Shown piece by piece: positions 11,831-24,000 of a stretch of 64,000 nt of DNA (position 1 is the stretch's first letter; each line of letters starts with the position of its first letter). A model generated the notes under the pieces. That model worked only from the letters and a program-made list of their open reading frames with translations. It ran no database searches and was not told where the DNA came from. Position numbers and translations under genes: made by a program. Origin of the DNA: Galbula dea. Taxonomy: Eukaryota; Chordata; Aves; Piciformes; Galbulidae. Location of the stretch: the NCBI GenBank assembly GCA_013399015.1, contig VWZX01006105.1, forward strand, positions 1,550,001 to 1,614,000. Reading direction: 5' to 3'.

Positions 11831-12261
11831 ACTTAGGTTCCTGTTCTCTCAGCTTAGCAGGCTGGTGTTTTTTAATTCAGTTACATTATTAGTATGAATA
11901 GGAGCTGCAGGCTGTTTTTTCCACACTGGCTTGCTCCAGGTTATACATATGCAAAACTGGCTTGAGCTTAAGCTTTAACACTCAGAGACTTATGTGCACA
12001 TAGTAACACACCTCAGAAGTGAAAAGACTGAATAATTACTAGATACAGCGCTCCTTGCAGCAAGAAAAAAGGTCATTCTGCAAAAGAAATGTCCTTTTAT
12101 TCCTGCAATGAGGCTGCTGAAATAGCATTCACGGTGAGGTTTAGCTGCAGAGCTCTCAGCAGTTTCATTAAAAAGAATTACTTCCAGCCACTCTGTATCT
12201 GTAACACTGTGACTCCAGGCAGACTCACATCTCCTACCAGGTGTAAAGGAACACAACCACT
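11831..12261. other. Unassigned sequence before a CR1 element
   Basis: No gene or repeat recognised. The open frame that begins at 12089 runs on into the CR1 reverse transcriptase sequence at about 12262-12295, so its first 60 or so codons are likely host sequence read through by chance. Confidence 0.5.
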
Positions 12262-12294
12262 AGCTCTCCTGCTCCATGTGGATAGGGTATGGAT

Positions 12295-12538
12295 AGGAAA
12301 TTGGCTGGATGGACACAGCCAGAGAGTTGTGGTCGTTGGCTCTTTGTCTAAGTGGAGACTGGTGACAAGTCGTGTCCCTCAGGTCTCTGTCTTGGGACCA
12401 GTGCTCTTCAATATGTTTATTCATGACCAAGACAGAGGTATTGAGTGCACCCTCAGCAAGTTTGCAGATGACACAAAGCTGAGTGGTGTGATTGATTCAC
12501 CAGAAGGGTGGGGTGGCACCCAGAGGGACCTGGACTAA
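12295..12538 (+). pseudogene. CR1 ORF2 fragment: reverse transcriptase palm region
   Basis: About 81 codons in one frame show NWLDG, SKWRLVTSRVPQ and VLGPVLFNMFI, then a FADD box inside KFADDTKLSG. In CR1 this is the equivalent of the YXDD catalytic motif, both aspartates present. In the PQGSVLGP block the usual PQG is PQV, a missing conserved glycine. The frame ends at a TAA just after QRDLD, where intact elements continue with an LEKW-like stretch that is still readable downstream. In a functional element this domain copies element RNA onto nicked DNA. This fragment cannot. Confidence 0.9.
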
Positions 12539-12684
12539 CTTGAAAAGTGGGTCTGTGACAATCAGATGAAGTTTAATAAGTCCAAGTTAAGGTCCTGCAT
12601 CTGGGTAGGGGCAATCCAAGACATAAGTTCAGACTGGGAGAGGAACTTGTTGAAAGCAGCCCTGCGGAAAAAGACTCGGGGGTC

Positions 12685-13020
12685 ATGATAGATGAAAAGC
12701 TGGATATGAGCCAGCAATGTCTACTCACAGCCCAGAAGGCCAATTGTATCCTGTTTAGGGAGGTGATTTTCCCTCTCTACTTTGCCCTTGTGAGATCCCA
12801 TCTGGAGTACTGCATCCAGTTCTGGGGTCCTCAGCATAAGAAGGATATGGATCTATTAGAGCAGGTCCAGAGGAGGGCCATAAAGATGATCAGAGGACTA
12901 GAGCACCTCCCCTACAAGGAAAGGCTGAGAGAGTTGGGGTTGCTCAGCCTGGAGAACAGAAGGCTTCAGGGGAATATTATAGCAGCCTTTCAGTACCTAA
13001 AGGGGGATTACAAGATGTAG
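12685..13020 (+). pseudogene. CR1 ORF2 fragment: conserved C-terminal region
   Basis: About 111 codons carry the C-terminal CR1 signature in order: MSQQCLL, an ILPLY-like block (VIFPLYFALVRSHLEYC), QFWGPQHKKDMDLLEQVQ, RRAIKMIRGLEHL, and KERLRELGLLSLENRR. The frame closes at TAG where intact copies continue, and the following 300 bases contain further CR1-related sequence in disrupted frames. It belongs to the same insertion as the RT fragment upstream, separated by about 146 bases of CR1 sequence with stops. No function is expected. Confidence 0.9.
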
Positions 13021-13321
13021 GGGGAGAGACTTTTCAGCTGGTCAGACTGCAACAGAACAAGGGGGAATGGATATAAGCTGAAGGAGGGGTGATTTAGGCT
13101 GGAAATTAGAAAGAGGTTCTTTACCCAGAGAGTGGTGAGGCACTGGAACAGGTTGCCCTAAGAGGTTGTGGATGCCTCATCCCTGGCAGTATTCAACACC
13201 AGGCTGGATGTGGCCCTGGGTGACCTGTCTTGTGAGTGGCATCCCTGTCTATGGCAGGGGGGCTGGAACTCGATGATCTTTAAGGTCCCTTGCAACCTGG
13301 GTCATTCTGTGATTCTATGTG

Positions 13322-14310
13322 TGACTGTTAAGTTGCTGTATGCAGGAAACCAGACACCACGTCCCATTCTGGGGCAGCTGGTCTTTTGTGGGAAGTTCAT
13401 TTTATTCCTGAGCAAAAATTAATTTGCTAAATCCAGCCCAAAACACCAGAAGTGAGGATAGGTGTAAGATTATAATCACATAAATAAAATGTTAGCTTTT
13501 CCACATCATCAAAATCCATATGTTCTTTTTAGTAAGCAGATAAAATCATTTCTTTAATCAGTGCTTGTTCACTGACTGTAAGCTAACATCTAAAATCTTG
13601 GCACTGATCTTTGGCACACTTGCTGAGACAAAATAGCATTATCAACAATTAGAGCAGAGTTATTCTAAAATATTTTGCTGCACTTGAGCAATTATCTGGG
13701 TAATCACTGACAGAAACTTACAGGCAGTGATGCCAAAGCACAAAGCTAAGTTCTTCCTGTTTTCCAGTCTTTGCTTCAAATTAAAAATCACCATGAGCTA
13801 GTGGATTTAGCCTACACATACAACAGCAACATGCAGCATTATCACATCCAAGCTTATGTAGAGCCTTAATATTTCCATATTTACCAACTCTGATTTTAAG
13901 AACTCTAAACACACACACATGCTCACAGAACTCCCCATACTCTGCCAGCCCCACATTATATGAACTTTGTCTTGGTAGGATTCTCTACTTCTGATAACTT
14001 GCTACACTGCTGCTCATGGCTGATGGTACTGCCCACCTGAGAAGCACAAGCACTGAGAATGTCTCCATCTGATAACACAGATTGTTCACTGCAAACCCAG
14101 GTCTATAAAAAGATCCTGCAATCATATCCCTCCTGGAATCCAAAAGGTCCTGCATAATTGAAGAGCTGTGAAGTAATGGTAGACAAATATGCAGTGGTAC
14201 TGCAAAGCATGTCATCCAAATTACAAGCAGAACTGCAGTGCATTGCCCAACCAGTTTAGCCACAAGGAAGGGATTTTATTTTTGTAAGCCTGTGATTTAC
14301 AACCCTTTTA
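13322..14310. other. Spacer between two CR1 insertions, no gene seen
   Basis: About 1 kb of AT-rich sequence with no convincing coding potential. A short (AC)n-like run lies near 13910-13920. The minus-strand frame at 13985-14263 has no recognised motif. Confidence 0.55.
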
Positions 14311-15047
14311 CAGAATCACAGAAGCACAGAATATTAGGAGTTGGAAGGGACCTCAAAAGTTCATCTAGTCCAACCCCCATGCCACAGCAGGATTCCCTAG
14401 ACCAGGTCACACAGAAATGTGTCCAGACGGGTTTTGAATATCTCCAGAGAAGGAGACTCCACAACCTCTCCGGGCAGTCTGTGCCAGTGCTCTGGCACCT
14501 CAACTGGGAAAACATTTTTTCTTGTATTCACACAGAAACTCCCATGCTTCAGCTTACAGCCATTGCCCCTTCTCTTGTCACTGGGCTTCACTGAGAAGAA
14601 CCTGACCCCATCCTCCTGACACTCACTCTTCACAAGTTTAAAAGGATAGATGAGGTCACCCCTTAGCCTCCTCTTCTCCAAGCTAAAGAGACCCAGCTCC
14701 CTCAGCCTTTCCTCAGAAGGAAGATGTTCCACCCCCTTCATCATCTTGGTGGCTCTGTCCTGGACTCTTTCCAGCAGTTCCCTATCCTTCTTGAACTGAG
14801 GGGCCCAGAACTGGACACAATATACCAGATGCAGCCTCACCAGGGTAGAGTAAAGGGGGAGAAGAATCTCTCTTGAACTACTAGCCACACCCCTTCTAAC
14901 ACACCCCAGAATCCCATTGGCCCTCCTGGCCACAAGAGCACACTGCTGGCTCATGGTCATCCTTCCATCTACCAGGATCCCCAGGTTCCTTTCCCCTTCA
15001 CTGCTCTCCAACAGCTCAGTCCCCAACCTATACTGATACAACACTCT
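14311..15047 (-). mobile_element. CR1 LINE, 5'-truncated, about 0.74 kb, relatively young
   Basis: Minus-strand CR1. Reading the plus strand, the 3' terminus lies at the left: CAGAATCACAGAAGCACAGA, then TATTAGGAGTTGGAAGGGAC and ATCTAGTCCAACCCCC. The 3' UTR and ORF2 C-terminus follow to the right and stop at about 15047, just upstream of codons for QYRLG. The 215-codon frame is uninterrupted, which marks this copy as younger than those at 12.3 and 53.6 kb. The 3' end is nearly identical to the copies at 8.4 and 41.3 kb, indicating one subfamily. Confidence 0.95.
14397..15044 (-). pseudogene. CR1 ORF2 C-terminal fragment, frame still open (215 codons)
   Basis: The frame starts at the truncation point and ends at the natural ORF2 stop. 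Landmarks from the N-terminus are YQYRLG, LGILVDGRMTMSQQCAL, ANGILGC, ILLPLYSTLVR, YCVQFWAPQFKKDRELLERV, ATKMMKGVEHL, RLRELGLFSLEKRRLRGDL, RGNGCKLKHG, EHWHRLPGEVVESPSLEIFK and TRLDTFLCDLV. These are the conserved C-terminal blocks of avian CR1 ORF2, downstream of the catalytic domain. The endonuclease and reverse transcriptase domains are absent, so the element cannot retrotranspose. The absence of any internal stop or frameshift implies recent insertion; selection on a truncated copy is not needed to explain it. The start codon of the open frame has no significance. Confidence 0.9.
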
Positions 15048-18000
15048 CTTACTGACTGGTTTGCCTGCTATTCCAAGGAAACTAATTATTCTGCTGGAAG
15101 TCTAATTTTGTCTTTGAGGCTTATCTTCACATTGTCATTGCTATGTAAATAGAATCTTAGCTAAAAATTAGCATTTAAAAATGTTTATCGGGGGCTTGTT
15201 TTCATAACAAAATAGATTTGTGTGTAAGACACAGATGTGCAAGTCTTGATAAAATGGACCAATATAGAAAAAAACCCTTAAGCATCAAAGTGCACTCTCT
15301 TGCCAACATTTCCCTTTTATTAGGAAAAAAATAAAAAAGGATAGGTGAAATTGTTGAGGTATTTTTCTAAGAACAAAATCTGACATTCCTGACATGAAGC
15401 CAAAATAATTCTTTTTAAGAGGTTTTAAAAGGCTTGAAAGTCAGGTGTGAGATAGGATGTCATTTTAAAATGTCAAAATTTATATTCAAGAGGGTGTTAT
15501 GGAAGATGAAGATTCAGACAGAACAAGTGGTACCACTGCAGCTCTTGATGAGAGCATGAAACCTTCCAGATTTAGGTGTCCACATAGTGTCACTAGTCAC
15601 AAAGTGACCAGAAAGATGATTTACAGAAGAATATAACACAAAACTCAAAGTTTTTGGAAGGTGGCCAATACTTACTTTCCTTCTGGAATAGATCCTGGTT
15701 GTTTCCTTAGACTGTTTTCAGTAGACATTAGACAGCAGCGTTTCTGCAGCTTATCAGTTTTGGGAACTCTGTCAGACCAGGGACACTTTTTGCAAGGAAT
15801 AACTGAGCATCTCTAGCTGTTACCCACTTTACACAATTCAGGCAAACTTTTGCACCCCTGGTGAAAAACAGCTACTAGAGGATTCGATTTCTGCTCCCCT
15901 GAATCTAAGTTCCTATGAGGATCATTATTTTCCAGCATTGGCTGATCCTTTCTGATGTGCATTGCAGAAGACACAGTTAAACTATAAGGACAAGCAAGTG
16001 CCTAGCAGTAAAATTAATCGTGCATCTACTAGATAATAAAGAGGACTTAATGTCAAGTGAATGTCAATAATTAGAGCTTAAAAGGATTCTTCAGCATCAT
16101 TTCATTAGTGACTAAAGTTCTGTGAGTGAACACAAGAGAGATACTGTGAAGAGTTTATACTCCTCTAGGATTTCCATTGCATCATTTGGAATAGACATGG
16201 GGTTTACATTAAAAACTGTTCCATTTGTATTGACTGCCTTACAAAAGTCCTGTTGATCACATAGCTTTTTGCTCAATAGGTCATAATTTCACAAGAGTCA
16301 AGATTGTTTTAGTTACAAAAGAGGCCAGTATTCTGGCTGAAGACTACTTGTATTAAAAGGAATAATTAAAGTGATGTTAAATTTATGTATATAAAAAATG
16401 GAGAAGTCAGAATGTTACATACCAGTAGAAGGGATTTCTCAATTAAAGGTGGAATTACCTTATTGGACCAGAGCCACAGAACTTGTTTGTCCTTTAAATT
16501 CTATCAGCTGCCATTTAGAGTATTATTCAGGTCTCATGTTTTTGTGTAATGATTGTCTTTCTAATAGGAACTAAAGAGATACAACCACTAAACATGGCAG
16601 TTCTGATTAATAACACAAAAGTAAGACAAACATTTTTAACTCTACGTGTACAGGACACATAGAAACCTACCCATTTGTGTACTACTAAACTTCTAGCATG
16701 AAGAACATCTTACAGGAATGAACATAACACTGATTTTATGGGGAAAAAACCCAGAAAACAAAAAGCACATTTTAAATATGGATATAGGGGAAGAACAACA
16801 AGCTTTTTCTTCCCTTGGTTGAGCCTGAAGCTATACATATATATGTTATGTTTTTTCCAGGACTTTTTTAAAGAAATAGGTAACATATATCAATAACTAG
16901 ATCATAGTTTAGGTTCTGGTCATAATAATATCAGAATTGCTCAACTTTATAGCTATCTTAAAGGTATAGCCTTAGTTTCTTGTTAGATAAGAGGAAATTA
17001 ATGCATTCCCTAAGGCAGACTTACAAAACAGGTTAAACAAAGCACTCCTTAAAATTGCCTGTTGCTCTTCATTGATTAGGAAACATTGGGTGCAGGAATT
17101 AGTTTGACATGAGAACCTAAATTTAGGTACTTTTGGGTGTGTTAGGTTTCTAAGCTCCCATTACAGTCACTGGAGCCTGAAGAGCAATTCAGCTCACCAT
17201 AAAGTAGGTACCTAGTGGCTGATCAGCTGAATCATTCATTGATTGCTTTTACTAGATCTTCATTAATGGTAATGGGAGCTTAGACATTTTATATGGAATT
17301 GCTCATATTTAGAGGACTTAATCTAGACTTTATTTCCCAATAGAAGTGTTAGGGGTCTACCTGATAAACCCCTCCTTTTTAACCCAGGGCACTCCAGCCC
17401 TACCCATTGTTTCAGACAACTTCCAGCTCACTTTAAAATTATCCTTGGAATAACTACGATACAAAAATGACTTGCAGAATTAGGAACTCCCTTGGATATT
17501 CAAAGGAGTTACAGATAAGAAAGTCATATCTTTCCCTCAAGTTGTTACAGATACAGGTCCACTTGCTTCTACTCAAACAGAAGACAAAAGAACAGAGCAT
17601 GGTTCAGCAGACAACAACCAAGACATTTGCTAAAGGAGCATGGTTACAGTTGATGGCTGGGTTTCATATAGTCAGTTGGACATTGGGCTAACAACAGTGC
17701 TGTCAAGGAGCCAAGCACTCAACCTCGACCTTGAATTCAATCAAACACTTGAAAATGAGATGTCATCAAGTGTAGTGGTAAGTCACCCTTGGATATTATA
17801 TGTAGCACAAGATAAGTACTTGTGCAGCATTTGAGCAATAGGCACTCTCAACAAGCAGCCATGACAGGATGCTGAGACAATTGCTTTGTCTTAAATCTTA
17901 CTTCATTACTGCCAAGAGGCATATGAAGTCCATTGCTGGAAAGACAACACAAAAAGGAATTATCCAAACCCTTTCTACAAAGTGAGAAGTGGTTGACAGT

Positions 18001-21000
18001 AACTCCTTTAGGCAGTAATTCAGAGGATAGTTCAGTCTTCCAAAGATGGCAGGGATAATGATTCAATATACATTTTCCTTATCTCCCAGAAGGTCTCATC
18101 TATGGTGGGTTAATATAAGACTGACAAGTCAGTATTTTTTAGTCATTCCATGCAACATTCACAGAGAGAACACACCTCAAAACCCTGCTTCAGGAGTTGG
18201 GTTTCGTTGGACTCTGAATTAGACCTTTACACTCCTAAGAAACTTATTTAATATAATAGCAGAGGTGCTGAACACCCACAGATCTTAAACAAGTCTAGAA
18301 GAAAGTGACAGCCCTGTCTAGGTTATGCAAATTTTGGGGGTGACAAAAATACAATGAAGTGCTCAGAGTCAAAGTTGTTTTGTCTTTTCTTTGCATGTAC
18401 TGTTAAGGGAGGATTCCAGTGCTTCTGGACTGAGGTTAAGTCCTTCCCAATCTTTGTTTTTTCCTAGACTTTATGTAGCACCAGTAGAAGCCCTTACGTG
18501 GGCAGAAGGTCCATGCAGTTGTCTTTAGCACAGTAGGAGATACAATACAAATGAAGAGAACTTCTTGGTAGAAACAGAGAACACAAATCATCCACAGTGT
18601 TCATATGAACTGCTTAGTTAGCCTTGCTCAGTTTGCAGCCTATGGGCTAGCCTGTGTATTGGCTGTGGATTTTAAGCTGTGGGTTTTAATAGGCAAGCTC
18701 TCACCAGTACCAGGACCTCATCTGGGAAACAAAGACTATGCAAGATTATCCTATTCAACTCTTCACTTGGCATGCTCCTCCAGGCTTGCACTTTTAGTCC
18801 AAGCTGTGTCCTTTGCACTGGAGCTAGCAGTGAGGCTGCATATTATACTGACCTTTAAAACATATTGAAACATCTTTGGCTTTAGGAAGCAGGAAGAGCC
18901 CTCTGACACCCCAAGAATGTCCTTTCTCTAGTTTCTCCACTTGAGCCCACCTCTAATCACTGGGCAATTACCTCAAGGGGAGTAGTATTCCAAATTCACT
19001 TTTAAATACATAAAAGCTTTATTTTTTTATTGTTAGAGTGATTAGTCAAATGGCTTTTTGGAGCCAACTGCTTTAGAGTGTTACATTATGAACTAATTTC
19101 ATTACTACTTGGCAAGAAGCAGTAATTGGAAGTCTCCTTGCACTAGGGCTTACAGAAAGGGCTGCAAGCCAGCACTGTAATGTCAGTAAACATAATCACA
19201 TTTTACCACATCACTGCACTAAACAGCAACTCACAAAAACCAACCAGTAGCAATGTACATTTTCCATAGATGGAGACTTTATCCCTATTCTTAAAGAGAA
19301 GCATGATCTCTTCACAGTTAGCCAAACACACAGAAAACTCTATCTACCTTGCCAGTTCATCTGTACTTTATATGCAGCACATGGGAGTTTTGAGGAAATG
19401 CTTGTATAAATGAGGAAGAATAAAGTTTAAATCACAAAAAAACCCCCCAAGTATTAAGGATATGCACCCTAACCTTGGATCAAAAATTTGCAGTTCAGCC
19501 CAGGAATCCATACAAGCTTTACATAAGCCAGCTCATTTAAATAAAAGCTTCCCACTCAAGTCCTTACAATACCAAGCTTCCAGTGTGATGTAGATATGAG
19601 TACATGTGGACACATGCATGCTTATGTTATTATTGTGAAGAATTAGGTCTTCATGATCAGTGAAAGTTACTAGTATCCTATAGTTTCAAAGCATCTTAGG
19701 AAGACTATCATAAGTTTCAGAAGGAAAATACATTAAATGTTTATAAGTGTCTTTGTCAGACTCCTTTAAGTGAGTTAGGAAAGATTCAACAATTTTGAAA
19801 CTGTTTAAGACCTTATTCTTTTCCATAAAACAACAGTAGAACAAGCCAGTGCACACACGGTTCATCTGTAAGTGAGACCTAGGCTTACAAAGCACCTTCT
19901 CCTCTGAAATGATGTCTTCTATTTACCTTTGTACATGTGTAAGAGTAGTGAAGTATGGCAAGGCAATGAAGTATCAGATTTCAAGCACTCCAGAGCAAGT
20001 GGGTTTTATAAACATTCTGCTTAAAGACAGAGCTGAATCAAAAGTTCAAGTTTACTCATACTCAGTCTGCACACACAAGCCCTCTGCTAATGATATAAGC
20101 ACAACTGAAGTACATCTTAATTCATTTTGAAGTGACTCAAGCATTGGCAATGGAGAACATGAGCAAGCCCCTTTTTGTGATTCTACTTTATTTGGTAAGA
20201 CAGACTACCACATATACTCACATGCCCTGAGTTTTCCCTGATACAGGATTCCCAATTCCTAGAAGTATTTTGCTCCTGACAAGAAGCAAGATCTCTTCTT
20301 AGAAATAGAACGGAATCTTTCCACTTCTCTAAAAAGGGATATTTATTGACTGTTCTGCTACTGTCAAATATAATTCAACACCACAAGAAGCTCTTGGATC
20401 TCCTAAAACACTTGCTGGGGGAAAAAAGCTTCAACTAACAGATCTGTCAGGGGAGCTTCTGATTTTTTTTTCCCTTTTTTATAGCACATCTCCAAAAGGC
20501 AAGGGTGATGTTATTACTGTATCTCTCTCCCTTTTTGCCAAGCACATGAGGATCCCTTCATAAGTTTTGCTGTAAGATGCAAGAGCACAGGAAAACACAG
20601 GCTGGCATGATTCCAGAGGAACCAGTTTTGTACAGCACTATCCACCCCAGGGTAGCTGCACCTCTGGCCAGTGACACCATATCACTGCCAGGGCTCACCC
20701 CAGGGGGAAGAGGAGAGGAAGATCTGTGCCACAGGCTTTGAGCTTGTCTCCACATAGTTCCTCACAGCTCCAGGAGTGGGGTCTATGGAACTGAATTTAC
20801 TTTGCTGAATGATGTTGATGGATTATGTGCCTCATAATTAAGCAGTCTAACAAGCCAAATCAAACTCTGCCCCCATATTAAAACAAAACAAAACCCCAAA
20901 AACCCAACTCTTGGAAAAAAAATGATTCAGAGTTTCCAGTAGAATACTCACACATGCCTTGATATTTAAGAGACATAGTTTAAAAGCAAACAGGCTTTCT

Positions 21001-24000
21001 TCAGGACATTCTTTTCCCTATCATGGCATATTGTATAGAGGTTTCATTTCTGGCAGAAATAAACCCCTTGAACAGAGTATATGAGAAAAACAGGTAGACT
21101 TTGTATACTCAAGAACATTTAGGTGAACACAAGGACATAGTCAAGTTATACATATTTAAACACATTAGGTCACAAACTGAACGTGAATCAGAAGACAAAG
21201 ACAGGTGCATGCTAGGAAATACGAAGAGGTGTGCACTTTTGACTCCCAGGCTTTCAGTACTGAAACCCTGACTATGGTTACTTGTAAAGAGAAGTGGTAT
21301 TTGGAGCAACTTCAGAAACAGTCACTGTTTAATCACTGATTTTGCTTCCAGTCTGAATTTTCCATGGGCAATTTGCAATGCTCATAATCCACCAGAAGTG
21401 GATCGTTTCTTGCACCCAGAAGTTGTTTGTATTACTTCTCATTGTTTGCTTATAGTCTGAAGAAAACTTTTCTCAAAGGTAAGAAAAGAGTTCACAAGAA
21501 TTTTAAACCCCATCTGCCCTAGTGCACCAGAGCCCTTGAAGAGCCTTGTCCCCCATCAGTCTTCTGACAAGATTCTGCTTCCAACACTAATATTCCTTCT
21601 CTGCATGAGTGGCATTTGAAATGCATCAGTTCTAGATGAAAGTGTTTGCAGACTTTTATTTCCAGAATGCTACCTTTGAATAACTGGCCTATTTAATTTC
21701 ATCACCAAAGCCCCTTGATCCTTATCAAATGCAACTTCAGAGCCAAAGAACATGAACCATTTCCATTTTTAACTAACAGCTCTTTAGTACAACACAGCAT
21801 AGGATAAGAAACACTGCTACAGCTGCAGCTACCAGAGAAACTCTGCACATTTTGTTGTAGCTAGATGGGGCTAGCAGAGTATTTTGGGAAAAGTTGGGAA
21901 AATTAATAATTAAAAAAAACCTCCAACATTGCCAGTCCAAACCCATCCCAAGGTGTTGACCTTCTGGGCATGCTGCAGAAGTCCCTTGGGGAAGAGGATG
22001 CCCTCTTGAATGACAAAGTAGTGCAGATGCCCAACTGAATCCCATTTTAAACACTGCAGGGTATTAGCTAATCCTGAGTACCATGTTTTAATAAGCCTGC
22101 ATTTAAGTAAACACTATTTGCAGAATTGTCCAAGCTACTTAAAGATGTGTCTCATCAAAGTAAGACAACTGCTATTGAAAGCATCATTCTCTGCTCTCAG
22201 CTGCCATCATGAGCATTCAGTTTGTTGTGGATTGCTTGAGAAAACTCCCTACAGAGTAGCTTCCAGTGACACAGCAAAAGACTGTAACTTCACACTGCTC
22301 AATAACCTTTTATAGCTTTACCATGTCACCATTAATCCTTTTTTCTTTCTTCTTCAAAAACCACCTATTCAAATTTAAGGTTAATGGAAGATATTTCCCC
22401 ATGAAGTGCCCGTTATTGCTAGCAACACCCTGGCCATTGTGCAGAAACTGCCATCGTTCTGCAATATAACCATGCAGTACTGCCATACACATAGGAGAAA
22501 AGTACCTCTGGGCTTTTAGAGCATCTGGTTCATGATTGTTCTACACTTCTCTGTCAGCTTATGTCTGCCTCACTAATTAGCCCTGCATCAGGCTGATTCC
22601 CAGACACACCTTTTGCTGTCGTTTCATTTTCCTCAAACAGAGCTGTCCCTCTTAAGTTGTTCCTTAGAAACGGTTTTGTCTTTTTGTGATGCCCAGCAGG
22701 ACAGCCAGAAATGGAAGCCACTATGACAGACATTGATGTGGTTTTGGTATACAGCTTCCTAAGGAGAAGATGAATGCTTAGTCCTGCCTCCCCCTTAGCA
22801 CCAAGAACAAAGCTGAATGACAATTTCCATGGGCTCATAGACCAAGTCTTCTTATCCTCTCTATCTGCCTGGCACTTGGAAAATACGTTTTTAATGTTGG
22901 ATATCATGACTGGGAAGCTTTGGGGAGGGATTTAGCTGGTGGCAATGACCAATCTCACAAGTAAGCAGAATCAACAACCAAGACCCAGGGCAGGGGTCAG
23001 AGCACAGTTTAATTAAATAGCACAAATCAGCACCTAGCTCTTAGACCTAATTCTAGTCCTTCACATCTGTGGTATCTTCTCTGAGCAAATTCCATTATGC
23101 AAAATCCTATGAGATTCATAGACCTTGGAACTGGGTTTTCTCCTGGAGAAGAATCATTGGTGAAAGTTATATCTCACAGATTTAAAAACAGACAACACAA
23201 CAGAAGTTATCTTTTCCAGTACTGTAGCTTCTGTCCAAGCCAAGCTTCTAAAATATTGCTGATCTTAAACAGAGATGGCAAGAGGCAATTCTCCTGTTAT
23301 CTCATTATAACATTTCTTCCGAAGGATACATTACAAAAAAGTTTCCATTGCAGCATTTTCCCTTTATTATGGGAGGGTATGGTGGAAGGAAAAGTTTCAT
23401 AAATTGTGTTCTCCATGGTATCCTCAAAACCAGCTCTTTCAGAAGTCAGCTAGCATGATAGAGAGGGTACAAATTAGGATTTTATCCAGAGCACCAACCT
23501 TCTGTTCCCTCTTTTTGCTTGAATGGGATCAGAGAAGGAGGATCTGATACTCAAGTGAGTTTTCAAAAGCAAACACCCTCCACAAACTATCTGTAAGCAG
23601 TTGCTGTCTAGGCATGTAAGTTTTCCCATAGCTCTAAGAAACAGTGATATCTGGATTTTATCTCAGCCATTTATCTCATAAACTGTTTAAATGTTGCAAT
23701 ATCAACCACTGTTAAGTCTCAAAAGTGCCTATAAACCTGCACTCAGCCTGGGGCTAGACTGTTTTTCTAGTTCTTCTTAGATTTACATGCAATAGTACAT
23801 TTATAAATACCCTCACTGGTAAATCAGCCAGGAACAAGCTTTGCACAATGTGTTTATTTTCACACTAATGTAAGATTAATTAAAACGAAAGAAAATGAAA
23901 AAAAAACCAACACCAACCAATCACACCACTGTTGAGTTCAAGGCTTTTTATCTAGAGTTTCTCTGCACTGCATGGTTTTACTTTGCAGACCTAACTGTCA

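Larger units (their letters stand above)
12262..13321 (+). mobile_element. CR1 LINE, 5'-truncated, about 1.06 kb
   Basis: Plus-strand CR1 running from the middle of the reverse transcriptase domain to the 3' terminus. Its order is: RT block with NWLDG and VLGPVLFN, the FADDTKL catalytic-site motif, the conserved C-terminal block (LEYCIQFWGPQ, LRELGLLSLE), the 3' UTR with GGCACTGGAACAGGTTGCCC, and a final CATTCTGTGATTCTATG tail. The 5' border is approximate because similarity fades near 12262-12295. Several stops and frameshifts separate the coding blocks, so this copy is dead. The right border is sharp at about 13321. Confidence 0.92.

Noticed and set aside
15672..15830. Minus-strand Cys-rich open stretch ending at GTAAGT
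   Set aside because: The upstream AG is not preceded by a pyrimidine tract, and a stop lies directly before it; no partner exon was found.
18605..18868. Hydrophobic 87-codon frame starting MNCLVSLAQFAAYGL
   Set aside because: No donor or acceptor at useful positions, no promoter, no AATAAA near its end, and no recognised family.
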